DNA of 64,000 bases from Oxalobacteraceae bacterium UBA6018 (GCA_002428015.1 DIZW01000033.1:1-64000), one strand, 5' to 3'. Shown: positions 16,530 to 25,692, counted from the first letter of the stretch. Numbers and translations: made by a program. Notes: generated by a model from the sequence alone, not told the origin.

Positions 16530-17447
16530 TCATGCGTCCGGACGCGCCAGCGCGTCGAAGGCGGCGATCGCGTCGTCCAGCGCGCTGTAGGTGAACTGGT
16601 AGGCGCGGCTGCCCGCCACCAGCCCGGCCAGCGCCTCGAAGCCGGCCGCCCCCAGCAGGTTGTAGTTGAAGCTGTTCTCGGCCAGCGCCATGAAGCTGCG
16701 CGCCGGCGCCATCGGGACCATGGTCGGGGCGGCGCCGGCCTGGTAGCGCGGAAACACCACCCAGGCCGGGCGGGCGCGTTCGCCGGCGCGCGCCACGCTG
16801 GCCGCGGGCGCCTTCATGTGCGCCACCGTGCCCTTGGTGGTGTCGGCCACGGGCGGGCTCATGACGGTGCCGGGAGCGTAGGCGGCCACGACCGCGATCG
16901 AGGCGTTCTTCAGGCTGATCGGGCGCGGCAGCGGCTGCAGCAGGCCATCGGCCAGGCTCACCAGCGCCAGCTCGTCCGACAGCAGGCGCCAGCCGCGCGC
17001 CACCAGGGCCGCGCACAGGGTGCTCTTGCCCGAACCCGGGGGCGCCGGCAGCACGGCCGCCCAGCCGTCCTTCTCCACCACCGCCGCGTGGATGATCAGC
17101 CAGGCGTGGGCCCGGCTCGAGACGCACCAGTTGAGCACCCACTCGAACATCGGCAGCGCGTGGTCCAGCGGCAGCGGCTTGAACGGCGCCTCGCCGTCAT
17201 GGTCGAAGCGCACCTGCGGACGCAGCCAGCGGCGCCAGCCGCCGGCGCGCTCGAGGTGGATGTGGAAGTCCACGAAGCCGCCGGGCTCGTGCAGGGGATA
17301 GTCGGCGTACAGCAGGCCGACGCCGTCGGCCACGCGCGCGATCGGCGAGCGCAGCCAGGTGACGAAGGGGCCGGTTTGCAGGCCGATGCCGGGACCGGCC
17401 AGGCGCGCGCGCAGCTGCGCGGGCGCGAGCGTGGACACGGTCAGCAT
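16530..17447 (-). CDS. HprK-related kinase A
   Basis: 305 aa. Walker A loop LPAPPGSGKSTLCAALVARG at about 135-150, followed by LLSDELALVS (the HPr-kinase-like acidic motif) and a large N-terminal region with DYPLHEPGGFVDFHIHLERA. It resembles the C-terminal half of HPr Ser kinase/phosphorylase, but no HPr-signature partner is encoded nearby. ATG at 17447 overlaps the PqqD-like gene by 7 bp, so the two are co-translated. The family occurs beside a PqqD-like protein and a nucleotidyltransferase in exosortase-rich genomes; its substrate is not known. Confidence 0.87.
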   Translation of the reverse strand: MLTVSTLAPAQLRARLAGPGIGLQTGPFVTWLRSPIARVADGVGLLYADYPLHEPGGFVDFHIHLERAGGWRRWLRPQVRFDHDGEAPFKPLPLDHALPMFEWVLNWCVSSRAHAWLIIHAAVVEKDGWAAVLPAPPGSGKSTLCAALVARGWRLLSDELALVSLADGLLQPLPRPISLKNASIAVVAAYAPGTVMSPPVADTTKGTVAHMKAPAASVARAGERARPAWVVFPRYQAGAAPTMVPMAPARSFMALAENSFNYNLLGAAGFEALAGLVAGSRAYQFTYSALDDAIAAFDALARPDA

Positions 17448-17719
17448 GGGAGCGTTTCGATCAGGGCGAGGTGGGCGAGCTGGTCCAGCAGGGGCGCCAG
17501 CGCCGCTTCGAGTTCGGCGTCGGCCTCGACGCCGAGCTCGCCGCACAGGGCTTGCGCCAGCTCAGGCAGGCTGGCGGCGCCGCCGCCCAGGACGTCCAGC
17601 AGGGATGCGGCCACCGCGCCGAGCAGGTGGGTGTCGCCGGACAGGTCGTTGTAGAGCACGCATTCATCCTCCCAGCGGCGCAGGCGCAGGGTTTGGCCGG
17701 GCGCGATTCGCCACGTCAT
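17441..17719 (-). CDS. PqqD-like protein of the HPr-rel-A system
   Basis: 92 aa. PqqD-type fold: an N-terminal strand region RIAPGQTLRLRRWEDECVLYNDLSGDTHLL, then helices with SLLDVLGGG, ELAQALCGELGV and PLLDQLAHLALIETL. PqqD-like proteins bind precursor peptides for modifying enzymes, so this suggests that a peptide is modified by the neighbouring kinase or nucleotidyltransferase. It lies 18 bp after the Cys-rich exported-protein gene, the obvious candidate substrate (inference). Confidence 0.85.
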   Translation of the reverse strand: MTWRIAPGQTLRLRRWEDECVLYNDLSGDTHLLGAVAASLLDVLGGGAASLPELAQALCGELGVEADAELEAALAPLLDQLAHLALIETLPC

Positions 17720-17737
17720 GGCGCCGCGCCGGCCCGG

Positions 17738-18328
17738 TCAGGACTGGGTGCTTTGCAGGTAGAGGACAATATCGGCGGCATTCCAGGGCTTCGCGCCGGC
17801 CGCCGGCACGTATTGGTTGGTGGTGATGTACTCGCGCCACATGCTGGTGACGGTCTCCGGCTTCATGAACGAGATCATGCCGGACGTGACGTTGAGATAG
17901 GTCGCCATGATGTGCATGCCGATGTTGCAGGTGTCGTAGTCCTGGTGGTCCAGGATGTCCATGCAGCGCACGTCGCAGTAGCCGGCCGCGCCAGCGGTGT
18001 AGAAATAATCCTTGAAGTGGTCGCCGCACTTGACGCCGGTGTCGCTCCAGGCCGATGGATGGTTCTTCCAGTAGCCGGGCGACACGCCGCTGCAGGACAC
18101 CGCGGCCGGCGCGTTGCTGGTCAGGTTGCCCGACAGCGAGCCGGACGGAGACTTGCACACCAAGGCCGCCATCGCGCCCTGGCTTGCCAGGGTCATCAGC
18201 ACACCGGAGCCGCCAATGCGGGCCAGGCGGCGGCGCGCGGCGCCGGCCGGGCTCAGTTGCTGCGCGCCGTCGGCGTGCGCGGGTGGCAGGTCCTGGCCAG
18301 TTTCCCGGTTGTTGTTTTCGATTGCCAT
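17738..18328 (-). CDS. Cys-rich exported protein heading the HPr-rel-A operon
   Basis: 196 aa, no family recognised. The N-terminus is polar (MAIENNNRETGQD); then an Arg-rich, hydrophobic segment ARRRLARIGGSGVLMTLASQ and GAMAALVC looks like an internal, possibly Tat-like, export signal. The mature part carries six to seven cysteines (VCKSPSG, SCSGVSPGYWKNHP, KCGDHF, YCDVRCMDIL, DTCNIGMHIMATYLN), suggesting disulfides or metal binding. ATG at 18328 is favoured by GAGGA upstream; the frame is open to 18433. It is the first gene after a sigma-54 promoter (18444-18429) and the probable substrate of the PqqD/HprK-like genes (inference). Confidence 0.72.
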   Translation of the reverse strand: MAIENNNRETGQDLPPAHADGAQQLSPAGAARRRLARIGGSGVLMTLASQGAMAALVCKSPSGSLSGNLTSNAPAAVSCSGVSPGYWKNHPSAWSDTGVKCGDHFKDYFYTAGAAGYCDVRCMDILDHQDYDTCNIGMHIMATYLNVTSGMISFMKPETVTSMWREYITTNQYVPAAGAKPWNAADIVLYLQSTQS

Positions 18329-18428
18329 TTTATTCACATCCTCACTAATGCGGCATTGCTGCGCGTGGAGCGCAATCCTGTCGGTTGCCGGAATGGCTGC
18401 TACCGTCTTGTCGCCCGACATCATTAAA

Positions 18429-18444
18429 AGCAATATTCGTTCCT
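18429..18444 (-). promoter_or_regulatory. Sigma-54 (-24/-12) promoter of the HPr-rel-A operon
   Basis: On the minus strand: AGGAACGAATATTGCT. The GG and GC are 10 bp apart, with ACG-N4-TTGCT exactly as in the consensus TGGCACG-N4-TTGCW. Predicted start near 18418, about 90 bp before the ATG. Confidence 0.7.
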
Positions 18445-18534
18445 GCGGCCTTAACTACGATGCATCCGGCGTAAAATCAAGCACTTGCGCGCGCCCGGCC
18501 GGCTCATCGACGCTTCCCTGCCAGGTTTTCGCCA

Positions 18535-18555
18535 GTATTGTAAGAATTCCCGACA
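18535..18555 (-). promoter_or_regulatory. Putative PrsR upstream activating site (PEP-CTERM box), second copy
   Basis: On the minus strand: TGTCGG-N7-TACAATAC, matching the motif at 14085-14105 at all fixed positions. It lies 91 bp upstream of the -24 GG and borders the 3' end of the export lipoprotein gene. Confidence 0.6.
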
Positions 18556-18561
18556 GCGCGC

Positions 18562-19197
18562 TTAGAAGAAGCTTTCCGGGATCACCAGCACGTCGCCCGG
18601 GCGCATGGTCATGTTGGCCGAGATATCGCCATCCTTGATCAAGTCGTCCAGGCGCACCGGCATCTTCTGCAGCTTGCCGTCGACGTTGCGGATGACGCTG
18701 GCCTTGTTGCCCGACGCGAACTCGGTGACGCCGCCCACGGCAATCAGCACGTCCATCAGCGACATGTCGCTGCGGTACGGCAGCGCCTGCGGCTTGGTGG
18801 CCTGGCCGATCACGCGGATCTGCTCGCCATAGGTGCCGACGAAGCCGGTCACCACCACCGTCACCACCGGCTGCTGGATGAACTTGGCCAGGGCCTTCTC
18901 GATGTCGCGCGCCAGTTCAGTCGAGGTCTTGCCCGCGGCTGGGAGGTCCTCGACCAGCGGGGTGGTGATCTTGCCGTCAGGACGCACCGGCACCGACATC
19001 GACACTTCCGGATTGCGCCAGACGATGATGTTGACGCTGTCGCCAGGGCCGATCAGGTAATCATGGGCCGGCGCCTGCGACAGGTCGCCGCTCACCGGCG
19101 CATGGGTGGCGCAGCCGCCCAGCAGCAGCGCGGACAGGGCCACGGCCACTCCCGCCAGCCGCTTCAACATAGTGGTTTGAAAAGCGTTCACGTCCAT
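18562..19197 (-). CDS. epsE: XrtA-system polysaccharide export lipoprotein (EpsE/Wza-like)
   Basis: 211 aa. Lipoprotein signal with LLLGGC (Cys29), then the polysaccharide-export (Wza) domain: DYLIGPGDSVNIIVWRNPE, VSMSVPVRPDGKITTPLVED and IRVIGQATKPQALPYRSDMS, ending in a SLBB-type region MRPGDVLVIPESFF. ATG at 19197 with AAGGATA. This is the short periplasmic/outer-membrane export form normal in exosortase A clusters. It is transcribed on the opposite strand from the chain-length and kinase genes, beyond an S1C protease gene. Confidence 0.9.
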   Translation of the reverse strand: MDVNAFQTTMLKRLAGVAVALSALLLGGCATHAPVSGDLSQAPAHDYLIGPGDSVNIIVWRNPEVSMSVPVRPDGKITTPLVEDLPAAGKTSTELARDIEKALAKFIQQPVVTVVVTGFVGTYGEQIRVIGQATKPQALPYRSDMSLMDVLIAVGGVTEFASGNKASVIRNVDGKLQKMPVRLDDLIKDGDISANMTMRPGDVLVIPESFF

Positions 19198-19364
19198 TAT
19201 CCTTGTGATTGACCGGGCCGCGCATGGGCCGAAATGGCGGCGGCGGTCTGGCTTGTTGGTAGCAGGGCAAATGAATTTTCTGCCTAGTAATTGATAATTG
19301 AATATCAAATTTCTTAGCTATTGTAAACGAAAGCGCAAGCGACTTGCACAAACGCACGCGAGAT

Positions 19365-20153
19365 TTATTTGCTTTCAGGGGATTTTCGTTGCAATAAGTC
19401 ACGCGCGTAGCGCACCGGGATGGCGTAGGTGATGCCGCTCGGGCTGCTGATGGCGCTTTCCTTCAAGCCCTTCACGAACACCATATTAATGATGCCGACC
19501 ACGCGCCCGGCGGCCGGCTCGTACAGCGGGCTGCCGCTATTGCCCGGATACGCGGTGGCGTCGAGCTGGTAGATGGCGAAGGGGGCGCGCTGCAGCTGGC
19601 CGATGGCGCCCACGCCCAGCTTGCGCGAGTTCAGGGATGGCATCACGATCGGCGTGACCGCCGCCAGCAAGGCGTGGTGGGTGGCCGGATGCAGTCCCAG
19701 CACCATACCGAGCGGAAACCCGGTGAAGGCCAGCTCGCTGCCCTCCTGCAATTCGGCGCTCTCACCCAGTTGCAGGGCCGGCAGCGGCGCGCCAGTCAGG
19801 CGCAGGTGGGCCAGGTCGTGCTCGCGGTCCAGGCCTGCCAGCTGGGCCGGGCGGAACTCCAGCGTGTCGCCCTTGCCGATCACGATGCCGAGCGTCTCCA
19901 TATGTACGCTGTCGAGCAACTCGGGCACCACATGGGCGTTGGTGATCACGGACAGCCCGTCGCCCACCACGAAGCCGGTGCCGGAGAACACGATGGCCGG
20001 GCTGCGCGTCTTGAGCAGGGTACCCACGCCCACCACCGACGGCTTGACTTGTGCCACCGTGCGGGTCAGGTCGGCGGCGCCGGCGCAAAGGGGCAGCCAC
20101 AGGGCGAACAGGGCGCAACAGGACAGGCGCACCAGCAGGCGGCGCAAGGGCAT
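19365..20153 (-). CDS. Secreted trypsin-like (S1C) serine protease
   Basis: 262 aa. Signal peptide RRLLVRLSCCALFALWLPLC ending AGA. Trypsin-fold triad: His in SVITNAHVVPE, Asp in REHDLAHLRL, Ser in TAYPGNSGSPLYEP. There is no PDZ domain, so it is shorter than DegP. ATG at 20153 with AGGA. It sits between the export lipoprotein and the chain-length gene, where exosortase clusters often have a PpiC-type isomerase (EpsD). A role in envelope protein maturation near the EPS machinery is inferred. Confidence 0.85.
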   Translation of the reverse strand: MPLRRLLVRLSCCALFALWLPLCAGAADLTRTVAQVKPSVVGVGTLLKTRSPAIVFSGTGFVVGDGLSVITNAHVVPELLDSVHMETLGIVIGKGDTLEFRPAQLAGLDREHDLAHLRLTGAPLPALQLGESAELQEGSELAFTGFPLGMVLGLHPATHHALLAAVTPIVMPSLNSRKLGVGAIGQLQRAPFAIYQLDATAYPGNSGSPLYEPAAGRVVGIINMVFVKGLKESAISSPSGITYAIPVRYARDLLQRKSPESK

Positions 20154-20629
20154 AGGGTGTCCTATTGAAATGGCGAACAAGACATTATGGATTACACTTT
20201 GGAAATTACTGAGGTAAATAGGCGACATGTCGGCCAGGATGTGACACGCCGCTTTTGTCGTTTTTGCATTATAGATAGCGTTTTATAGTAAGCAACAATA
20301 CAATACGGGCTTCCTGTCGCAAGACCAGCGAGGCCCATTTGAGAAGCCCCGCACGCTTGCCCTTCAAACAAGTGACCGCAAGCAAAAATGTTGTATGATA
20401 TGACACAAAGCCTGCCCTGCAGACAGCAAAACCCTGTCCGAACCGCGCCCGCGCGGTCGATCGACCAGCATGATGTGTTGTACCGCAAACAGCTTTCCAC
20501 ATCGACCCCCGCGCTTTTCCAGAATGCAATTGCAATTGCTCCCAGTACAAGCGATGATAGGCGACGTTTCATTTTTAATGAATTTGGGCGCGCACGCCCC
20601 TACCGGCACAATATGGTGAGATTGATAAG
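20154..20629. other. Intergenic region upstream of the EPS core operon
   Basis: 476 bp between divergent genes, AT-richer than the surroundings. It contains a 14-bp perfect palindrome GCAATTGCAATTGC at 20526-20539, about 90 bp before the chain-length gene, a plausible operator. No convincing sigma-54 site and no credible small gene were found. Confidence 0.5.
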
Positions 20630-22165
20630 ATGGCTGAACTGACGACCCTGATAATTTCCTTCCTAAAGGCGATCGGCAAATACCGCTGGCATGCGGTCGT
20701 CATTTCCTGGATCGTCGCGCTGATCGGTTGGGTGGTCGTGTACACCCTGCCGAATGACTATCAGGCTACGGCACGGGTCTATGTCGATACCCAGAGCGTG
20801 CTCAAGCCGCTACTGGCGGGCATGACCACCCTGCCCAACGTCGAGCAGCAAGTCGCCTTCATGCGGCGCACCCTGATTAGCCGGCCTAACGTCGAGCGCG
20901 TTATGCGCATGGTGGACCTGGACATCAAGAACAAGACCGTCAAGGAACACGAAGCCCAGGTTGACGAGCTCATAGCTGCCATCAAGATCCTCGGCACCGA
21001 GCGCGACGACATCTACACCATCACCTACGATAGCCCTAACCCCAAACTGGGCAAGGATGTGGTGCAGTCGCTGCTGACCATCTTCGTCGAGGGCAGCTTC
21101 GGGGGCAAGAAAGGCGATTCGGAAAAGGCGGTACAGTTTATCGACGAGCAGATCAAGACATATGAAGAGAAGCTATCGACTGCGGAAAACGCGCTAAAGG
21201 ACTTCAAGCTCAAGAACATGGGCCTGCTGCCGCATTCCGGTGGCGACTACGCCACCAAGTTTACCGACGCCAACGACCAGCTCAGCCAGGCGCGCCTGGA
21301 TCTGATCGAAGCTGAGCAGGCGCGTAACGCTATCCGCCGCCAGATGGGCGCCGGCGCCGATGTTGGCAGCGGCAAGGGCATCGACGTGCCGGTGATCAAT
21401 CCTGAACTCGACGCCCGCATCCAGGCCGTTAACAAGAACCTGGACGCGTTGCGCATGCAATATACCGAGCAGCATCCCGACATCGTGGCCGCCAAGCGCC
21501 TCCTGGCCCAGCTCGAGGAACAGCGCCGTACAGAAGCGCGCAACCACAAGCCAAGCGGCGATCCTGGCGCCGGCTACAGTCCCATGCTGCAACAGATGAG
21601 CGTGGCGCTGTCGGCCGCAGAAGCCCGCGTGGCCTCGCTGCGCGCCCGTGTCGACGAGTTCTCCATGCGCGCCGCCCGTATGAAGTCGCAGAGTGTGTCG
21701 GCGCCCGACGTCGAAGCCCAGCTGGCCCAGCTCAACCGCGACTACCAGGTCAACCGCGACAACTACCAGAAGCTGGTGGAGCGGCGCGAGTCGGCCAAGC
21801 TGTCGGGCGACCTGTCCTCGGCCACCGACATGATGACCTTCCGCGTGATCGATCCGCCTACCGCCCCAGTGTTCCCGATCGGTCCCAACCGCCCGCGCCT
21901 GATGTCGCTGGTGTTCGCCGCGGCCCTGGCCGCCGGCCTCGGCGCCGCCTTCCTGATGAGCCAGTTCCGTCCGACCTTCCTCAGCCAGTCGTCGCTGCGT
22001 GAAGCCACCGGCTTGACAGTCTTAGGCAGCATCAGCATGAACTGGACCGACGAGCAAAAAGCCCGCCACAAGAAGCGGCGTTACGCCTTGTGGGCCTCGG
22101 TGGCGTCGCTGTTCGGCGCGTATGGCGCGGTCATGGCCGTCATCTTGATCAAGGCTTCGGCCTGA
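20630..22165 (+). CDS. XrtA-system polysaccharide chain-length determinant (Wzz/EpsF-like)
   Basis: 511 aa. Two flanking membrane segments (WHAVVISWIVALIGWVVVYT near 20-40 and LVFAAALAAGLGAAFLM near 430) surround a periplasmic coiled coil. The Wzz proline motif is VIDPPTAPVFPIGPNRP just before the second helix, and an extra C-terminal helix (YALWASVASLFGAYGAV) follows. It sets polymer length and partners the cytoplasmic BY-kinase encoded 20 bp downstream. The ribosome site before the ATG is weak. Confidence 0.92.
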   Translation: MAELTTLIISFLKAIGKYRWHAVVISWIVALIGWVVVYTLPNDYQATARVYVDTQSVLKPLLAGMTTLPNVEQQVAFMRRTLISRPNVERVMRMVDLDIKNKTVKEHEAQVDELIAAIKILGTERDDIYTITYDSPNPKLGKDVVQSLLTIFVEGSFGGKKGDSEKAVQFIDEQIKTYEEKLSTAENALKDFKLKNMGLLPHSGGDYATKFTDANDQLSQARLDLIEAEQARNAIRRQMGAGADVGSGKGIDVPVINPELDARIQAVNKNLDALRMQYTEQHPDIVAAKRLLAQLEEQRRTEARNHKPSGDPGAGYSPMLQQMSVALSAAEARVASLRARVDEFSMRAARMKSQSVSAPDVEAQLAQLNRDYQVNRDNYQKLVERRESAKLSGDLSSATDMMTFRVIDPPTAPVFPIGPNRPRLMSLVFAAALAAGLGAAFLMSQFRPTFLSQSSLREATGLTVLGSISMNWTDEQKARHKKRRYALWASVASLFGAYGAVMAVILIKASA

Positions 22166-22185
22166 CCGGAGCGAAGGGAAATATT

Positions 22186-23100
22186 GTGAGCATTATCGAA
22201 AAAGCAGCACAACGGATGGACCAGCAGCGCGACGCCGCGCCTATCGCAACGGCCCTGCCGGTCGCATCGGCGGCCGCAGGCAGGACAGCCGACGACCTTG
22301 CGGACAGCCCGGTCACGCCTGTCGGTGTCGCGCCCCCGGCTCCTGCGCCCGCGGCACGCGTCGGCAAGGCTGGCACCAGGCACGTCGACATCGACCTGAA
22401 CCGCATGCGCGACCTGGGCATGGTCACCGCCGCCGGCGGGCGCACGGCCCTGGTGGAGGACTTCCGCATCATCAAGCGCCCGCTGCTCAAGCGTGCCTTC
22501 AGCGAGACCGTGCCCGGCGAAAATCCCGGCAACCTGATCATGATCACCAGCTCGCTGCCGGGCGAAGGCAAGACCTATTGCGCCATCAACCTGGCCATGA
22601 GTATCGCCATGGAGCTGGACCACACCGTGCTGCTGATCGACGCCGACGTGGCGCGCCCGTCTGTGATGCGCGCCTTCGGCCTGCCGAACCAGCGCGGCCT
22701 GATGGACATCCTGCTCGACGAGAAAACCGACCTGGCCGACGTCATGCTCAAGACCAACGTCGAAACCCTCAGCATCCTGCCGGCCGGCAGCGCCAGCGCG
22801 CGCGCCACCGAGTTGCTGGCCAGCCAGATGATGAGCACCTTCGTGCACGAGATCGCCAACCGTTATCCCGACCGTATCGTCATCTTCGACTCACCGCCTT
22901 TGCTGCTCACCAGTGAGGCGCACGTGCTGGCCGGCCACATGGGCCAGATCGTGGTCGTGGTTGAATCCGAGAAGACGACCCAGCACGCCGTCAAGGAGTC
23001 GCTGCGCCAGCTCGAAGGCTTGAAGAACGTCAACCTCATCTACAACAAAACGCGCGAGTTTCCCGGTGTTGAAGAGTCCTATGACTACCATTACGGCTAA
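22186..23100 (+). CDS. XrtA-associated tyrosine autokinase (BY-kinase)
   Basis: 304 aa. A disordered, Ala/Pro-rich N-terminus is followed by the BY-kinase domain: Walker A MITSSLPGEGKTYCAINLA, Walker A' TVLLIDADVARPS, and Walker B RIVIFDSPPLLL. The C-terminal Tyr cluster (EESYDYHYG) is the autophosphorylation tail. The GTG at 22186 is preferred because AAGGGAA lies upstream; the frame is open further but would run into the preceding gene. Known role: cycles of phosphorylation with the Wzz-like protein control polymer assembly. Confidence 0.92.
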   Translation: MSIIEKAAQRMDQQRDAAPIATALPVASAAAGRTADDLADSPVTPVGVAPPAPAPAARVGKAGTRHVDIDLNRMRDLGMVTAAGGRTALVEDFRIIKRPLLKRAFSETVPGENPGNLIMITSSLPGEGKTYCAINLAMSIAMELDHTVLLIDADVARPSVMRAFGLPNQRGLMDILLDEKTDLADVMLKTNVETLSILPAGSASARATELLASQMMSTFVHEIANRYPDRIVIFDSPPLLLTSEAHVLAGHMGQIVVVVESEKTTQHAVKESLRQLEGLKNVNLIYNKTREFPGVEESYDYHYG

Positions 23101-24646
23101 GCGTTGCAGGCCGACGGTACGCCCGCGACTGGCGCCGTTGGCAGCCGCGGTGCTGGCCCTGACTGGCACCCCGGCGCGCGCAGGATGGGATGTGGCCCCT
23201 GGCCTGCAGTTGCGCGAAATCTATACCGATAACGTCAACCTGCAGGCCGACGCGCTGGCCCAAAGCCAGCTGATCAGCGAAATCACTCCAACCTTGAGCT
23301 TGCAGCACAGCGGCCCGCGCCTTACCGTAAGCTCACTTTTGAGCCTGCATACGTACACGTTCGCCGACAGCAGCATCAGCGGCACCAAGCGCACGCAGCG
23401 CGAAGCGAACGCCACCGCCCAAGCCAAACTGATCGACGACTTTCTGTACGTCGACGCGCACGGCATGACGGGCGAGCGGCCGGTGTCGCTGTTTGGCCAG
23501 CAGGGTAGCGACAACGGCTACGCGTCGGCCAACCGCGGCCAGATCACCACCTATGGCATCAGCCCGTATATCGTGCATCACTTCGGTGCCAACGCGAACC
23601 TCGAGTTGCGCTATACCCATGATTCGGTCGACACCGCGACCACCGGCATCGGCAGCAGCAAGGGCGACAGCGTCCTGTTTAACCTCGCCAGCGGCAGAGC
23701 TTTCCGTACCGTAGGCTGGACCGTGCAATACCTCGACCAGAAAATCGCTGACAAGGTCGCGCAGGCTACCCGCAGCCAGACGGTCAACACCGGCCTGCGC
23801 TACTACGTGCGGCCGACCCTGGCGCTGACCGCCGGCGTAGGCTACGACAAGTTCGATTACGCCTCGCTCGGCGGCGTCACCCAGGGACGCTCTTGGAACA
23901 CAGGCTTCGCGTGGAACCCGAGCGCCCGCACCAGTCTAGCGGCGAGCGTCGGACGGCGCTACGTCGGCGCGGTCAAGACGCTTTCGGCCATGCACCGCAG
24001 TCGCCTGACGGTATGGAACATCAGCTACGACAATTCGATCACGACCATGCGCTCCAATTTCATGCTCCCCGCGACGCTCGATACCGCCTCGATGCTGGAC
24101 CGCCTGTTCATCCCGGACTTTCCCGATCCCCTGGCGCGCCAGCGTGCCGTGGCCGATTACCTGCGCCTGACCGGGCTACCTGGAGAACTGACCGACAGCG
24201 TCAATTACTTCACTAACCGGTATTATCTCCAGAAGCAACTGCGCGCCTCGGCTGCGTTTAACGCGCCGCATACCACCACCCTGCTCAGCGTTTACCGCAT
24301 CCGTCGCGACGCGCTTTCGGTACGCCAAAGCGACAGCCAGCTGCTGGGCACCGCACTGTCCTCGATCAATGACAACACCGACCAGACCGGTGTCGATTTG
24401 GCCCTCAGCTACCGCCTGTCCATGCGCAGCGCGCTGACTCTCGCCGGCGAGGGCAGCAACAGTCAATCACTCTCGACCGGTCTTAAAACCACCCACCGCG
24501 CACTGCGCCTGGCCTACACGCGCGCGCTGTCGCGCACAATAGACAGTTCCGTGGAGGTCCACCGCGTCAGCGGCAACATCGCCGCGGCCGGCGCCCGCTC
24601 CTATCGCGAGAATGCGATATCAGCATCCTTGTCCTTCAAGCTTTGA
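23081..24646 (+). CDS. PEP-CTERM system-associated outer-membrane beta-barrel protein
   Basis: 521 aa. Signal peptide with RLAPLAAAVLALTGTPARAG, then alternating-hydrophobicity strands typical of an outer-membrane barrel, starting with GLQLREIYTDNVNLQ and ending in an aromatic/hydrophobic terminal strand (AISASLSFKL). This is the TIGR03016-type barrel of XrtA clusters and is the likely pore or secretin-like partner in EPS export (inference). ATG at 23081 overlaps the kinase gene by 20 bp. Confidence 0.87.
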   Translation: MTTITAKRCRPTVRPRLAPLAAAVLALTGTPARAGWDVAPGLQLREIYTDNVNLQADALAQSQLISEITPTLSLQHSGPRLTVSSLLSLHTYTFADSSISGTKRTQREANATAQAKLIDDFLYVDAHGMTGERPVSLFGQQGSDNGYASANRGQITTYGISPYIVHHFGANANLELRYTHDSVDTATTGIGSSKGDSVLFNLASGRAFRTVGWTVQYLDQKIADKVAQATRSQTVNTGLRYYVRPTLALTAGVGYDKFDYASLGGVTQGRSWNTGFAWNPSARTSLAASVGRRYVGAVKTLSAMHRSRLTVWNISYDNSITTMRSNFMLPATLDTASMLDRLFIPDFPDPLARQRAVADYLRLTGLPGELTDSVNYFTNRYYLQKQLRASAAFNAPHTTTLLSVYRIRRDALSVRQSDSQLLGTALSSINDNTDQTGVDLALSYRLSMRSALTLAGEGSNSQSLSTGLKTTHRALRLAYTRALSRTIDSSVEVHRVSGNIAAAGARSYRENAISASLSFKL

Positions 24647-24662
24647 CCGGAGCGATCACCCT

Positions 24663-25688
24663 ATGTACGAACAATTCTACGGCCTGAGCGCCAAGCCGTT
24701 CCGGTTGCGCCCGGACCCCCATTTCTTCTACGGCAGCAAGGGCCACAAGCGCGCCATGGCCTACCTCGAGTACGGCCTGTCGCAGGGCGAGGGCTTCATC
24801 GTGATCACCGGCGAGGTCGGGGCCGGCAAGACCACCCTGGTGCGCAACCTGTTCAACAACCTGCCCTCCGAGCAGATCGTCGCGGCCCACATCGTCAACA
24901 CCCACCTCGATTCGGACGACACCCTGCGCATGGTGGTGTCGGCCTTCGGCCTGCCCTACGAGAACGTCAGCAAGACCGACCTGCTGACCCGCCTCGAGCA
25001 ATTCCTGCGCGCGGCCGACGCCGCCGGCAAGCGCGCCCTGCTGGTGGTCGACGAAGCCCAGAACCTGACCGCGCGCACGGTCGAGGAACTGCGCATGCTG
25101 TCGAACTTCCAGACCGCCGACAAGTGCCTGCTGCAGACCTTCCTGGTGGGCCAGCCCGAGTTCCGCGGCACCCTGCACAGCCCCACCATGTCGCAGCTGC
25201 GCCAGCGCGTGATCGCCAGCTACCACCTGGGCCCGATGGACGCGGCCGAGACCGAGGCCTACGTCGAGCACCGCCTGCAGACGGTGGGCTGGAAGGGCGA
25301 CCCGTCCTTCACCAGCGCCGCCTACGCCGCCATCCACGCCCACAGCGGCGGCATCCCGCGCAAGGTCAACACCCTGTGCGACCGCCTGCTGCTGATGGGC
25401 TTCCTGGAGGAGATGCACGCCTTTGATGAGGACGACGTGAACACCGTCATCCGCGACATCGCCGAGGAATTCGAACTGCCGCCCGGCCAGGGCGGCACCC
25501 CGGCCGCGCCACTGGGCCCGGTCGACAGCGACGCCGCCGCCCTCGACGCGGCGGTGGCCCCGGTCAACCCGGCCTACCTCGACGAGCGCATGATGCGCCT
25601 GGAGAAGTCGGTGGTGTCGGTGCTCAACATCCTCAAGAAGATCGTCGCCGCCCCGTCCGCCGCGCCCGCCAACCAATCGAACGACTAG
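24663..25688 (+). CDS. XrtA/PEP-CTERM system-associated AAA ATPase
   Basis: 341 aa. ExeA/GspA-like AAA ATPase: MYEQFYGLSAKPFRLRPDP, Walker A ITGEVGAGKTTLVRNL, Walker B ALLVVDEAQNLTARTVEELR, sensor GQPEFRGTL, and arginine-finger region QLRQRVIASYHL. GGAG upstream of the ATG at 24663; the longer frame is rejected for overlap. The Ala/Pro-rich C-terminal tail carries a short coiled coil (MMRLEKSVVSVLNILKKI). A general exosortase-A cluster member; exact role unknown. Confidence 0.92.
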   Translation: MYEQFYGLSAKPFRLRPDPHFFYGSKGHKRAMAYLEYGLSQGEGFIVITGEVGAGKTTLVRNLFNNLPSEQIVAAHIVNTHLDSDDTLRMVVSAFGLPYENVSKTDLLTRLEQFLRAADAAGKRALLVVDEAQNLTARTVEELRMLSNFQTADKCLLQTFLVGQPEFRGTLHSPTMSQLRQRVIASYHLGPMDAAETEAYVEHRLQTVGWKGDPSFTSAAYAAIHAHSGGIPRKVNTLCDRLLLMGFLEEMHAFDEDDVNTVIRDIAEEFELPPGQGGTPAAPLGPVDSDAAALDAAVAPVNPAYLDERMMRLEKSVVSVLNILKKIVAAPSAAPANQSND

Positions 25689-25692
25689 ACCC

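Noticed and set aside
20308..20321. GG-N10-GC match upstream of the chain-length gene
   Set aside because: Only the invariant dinucleotides match; the rest of the -24/-12 consensus does not, and the distance to the gene is over 300 bp.
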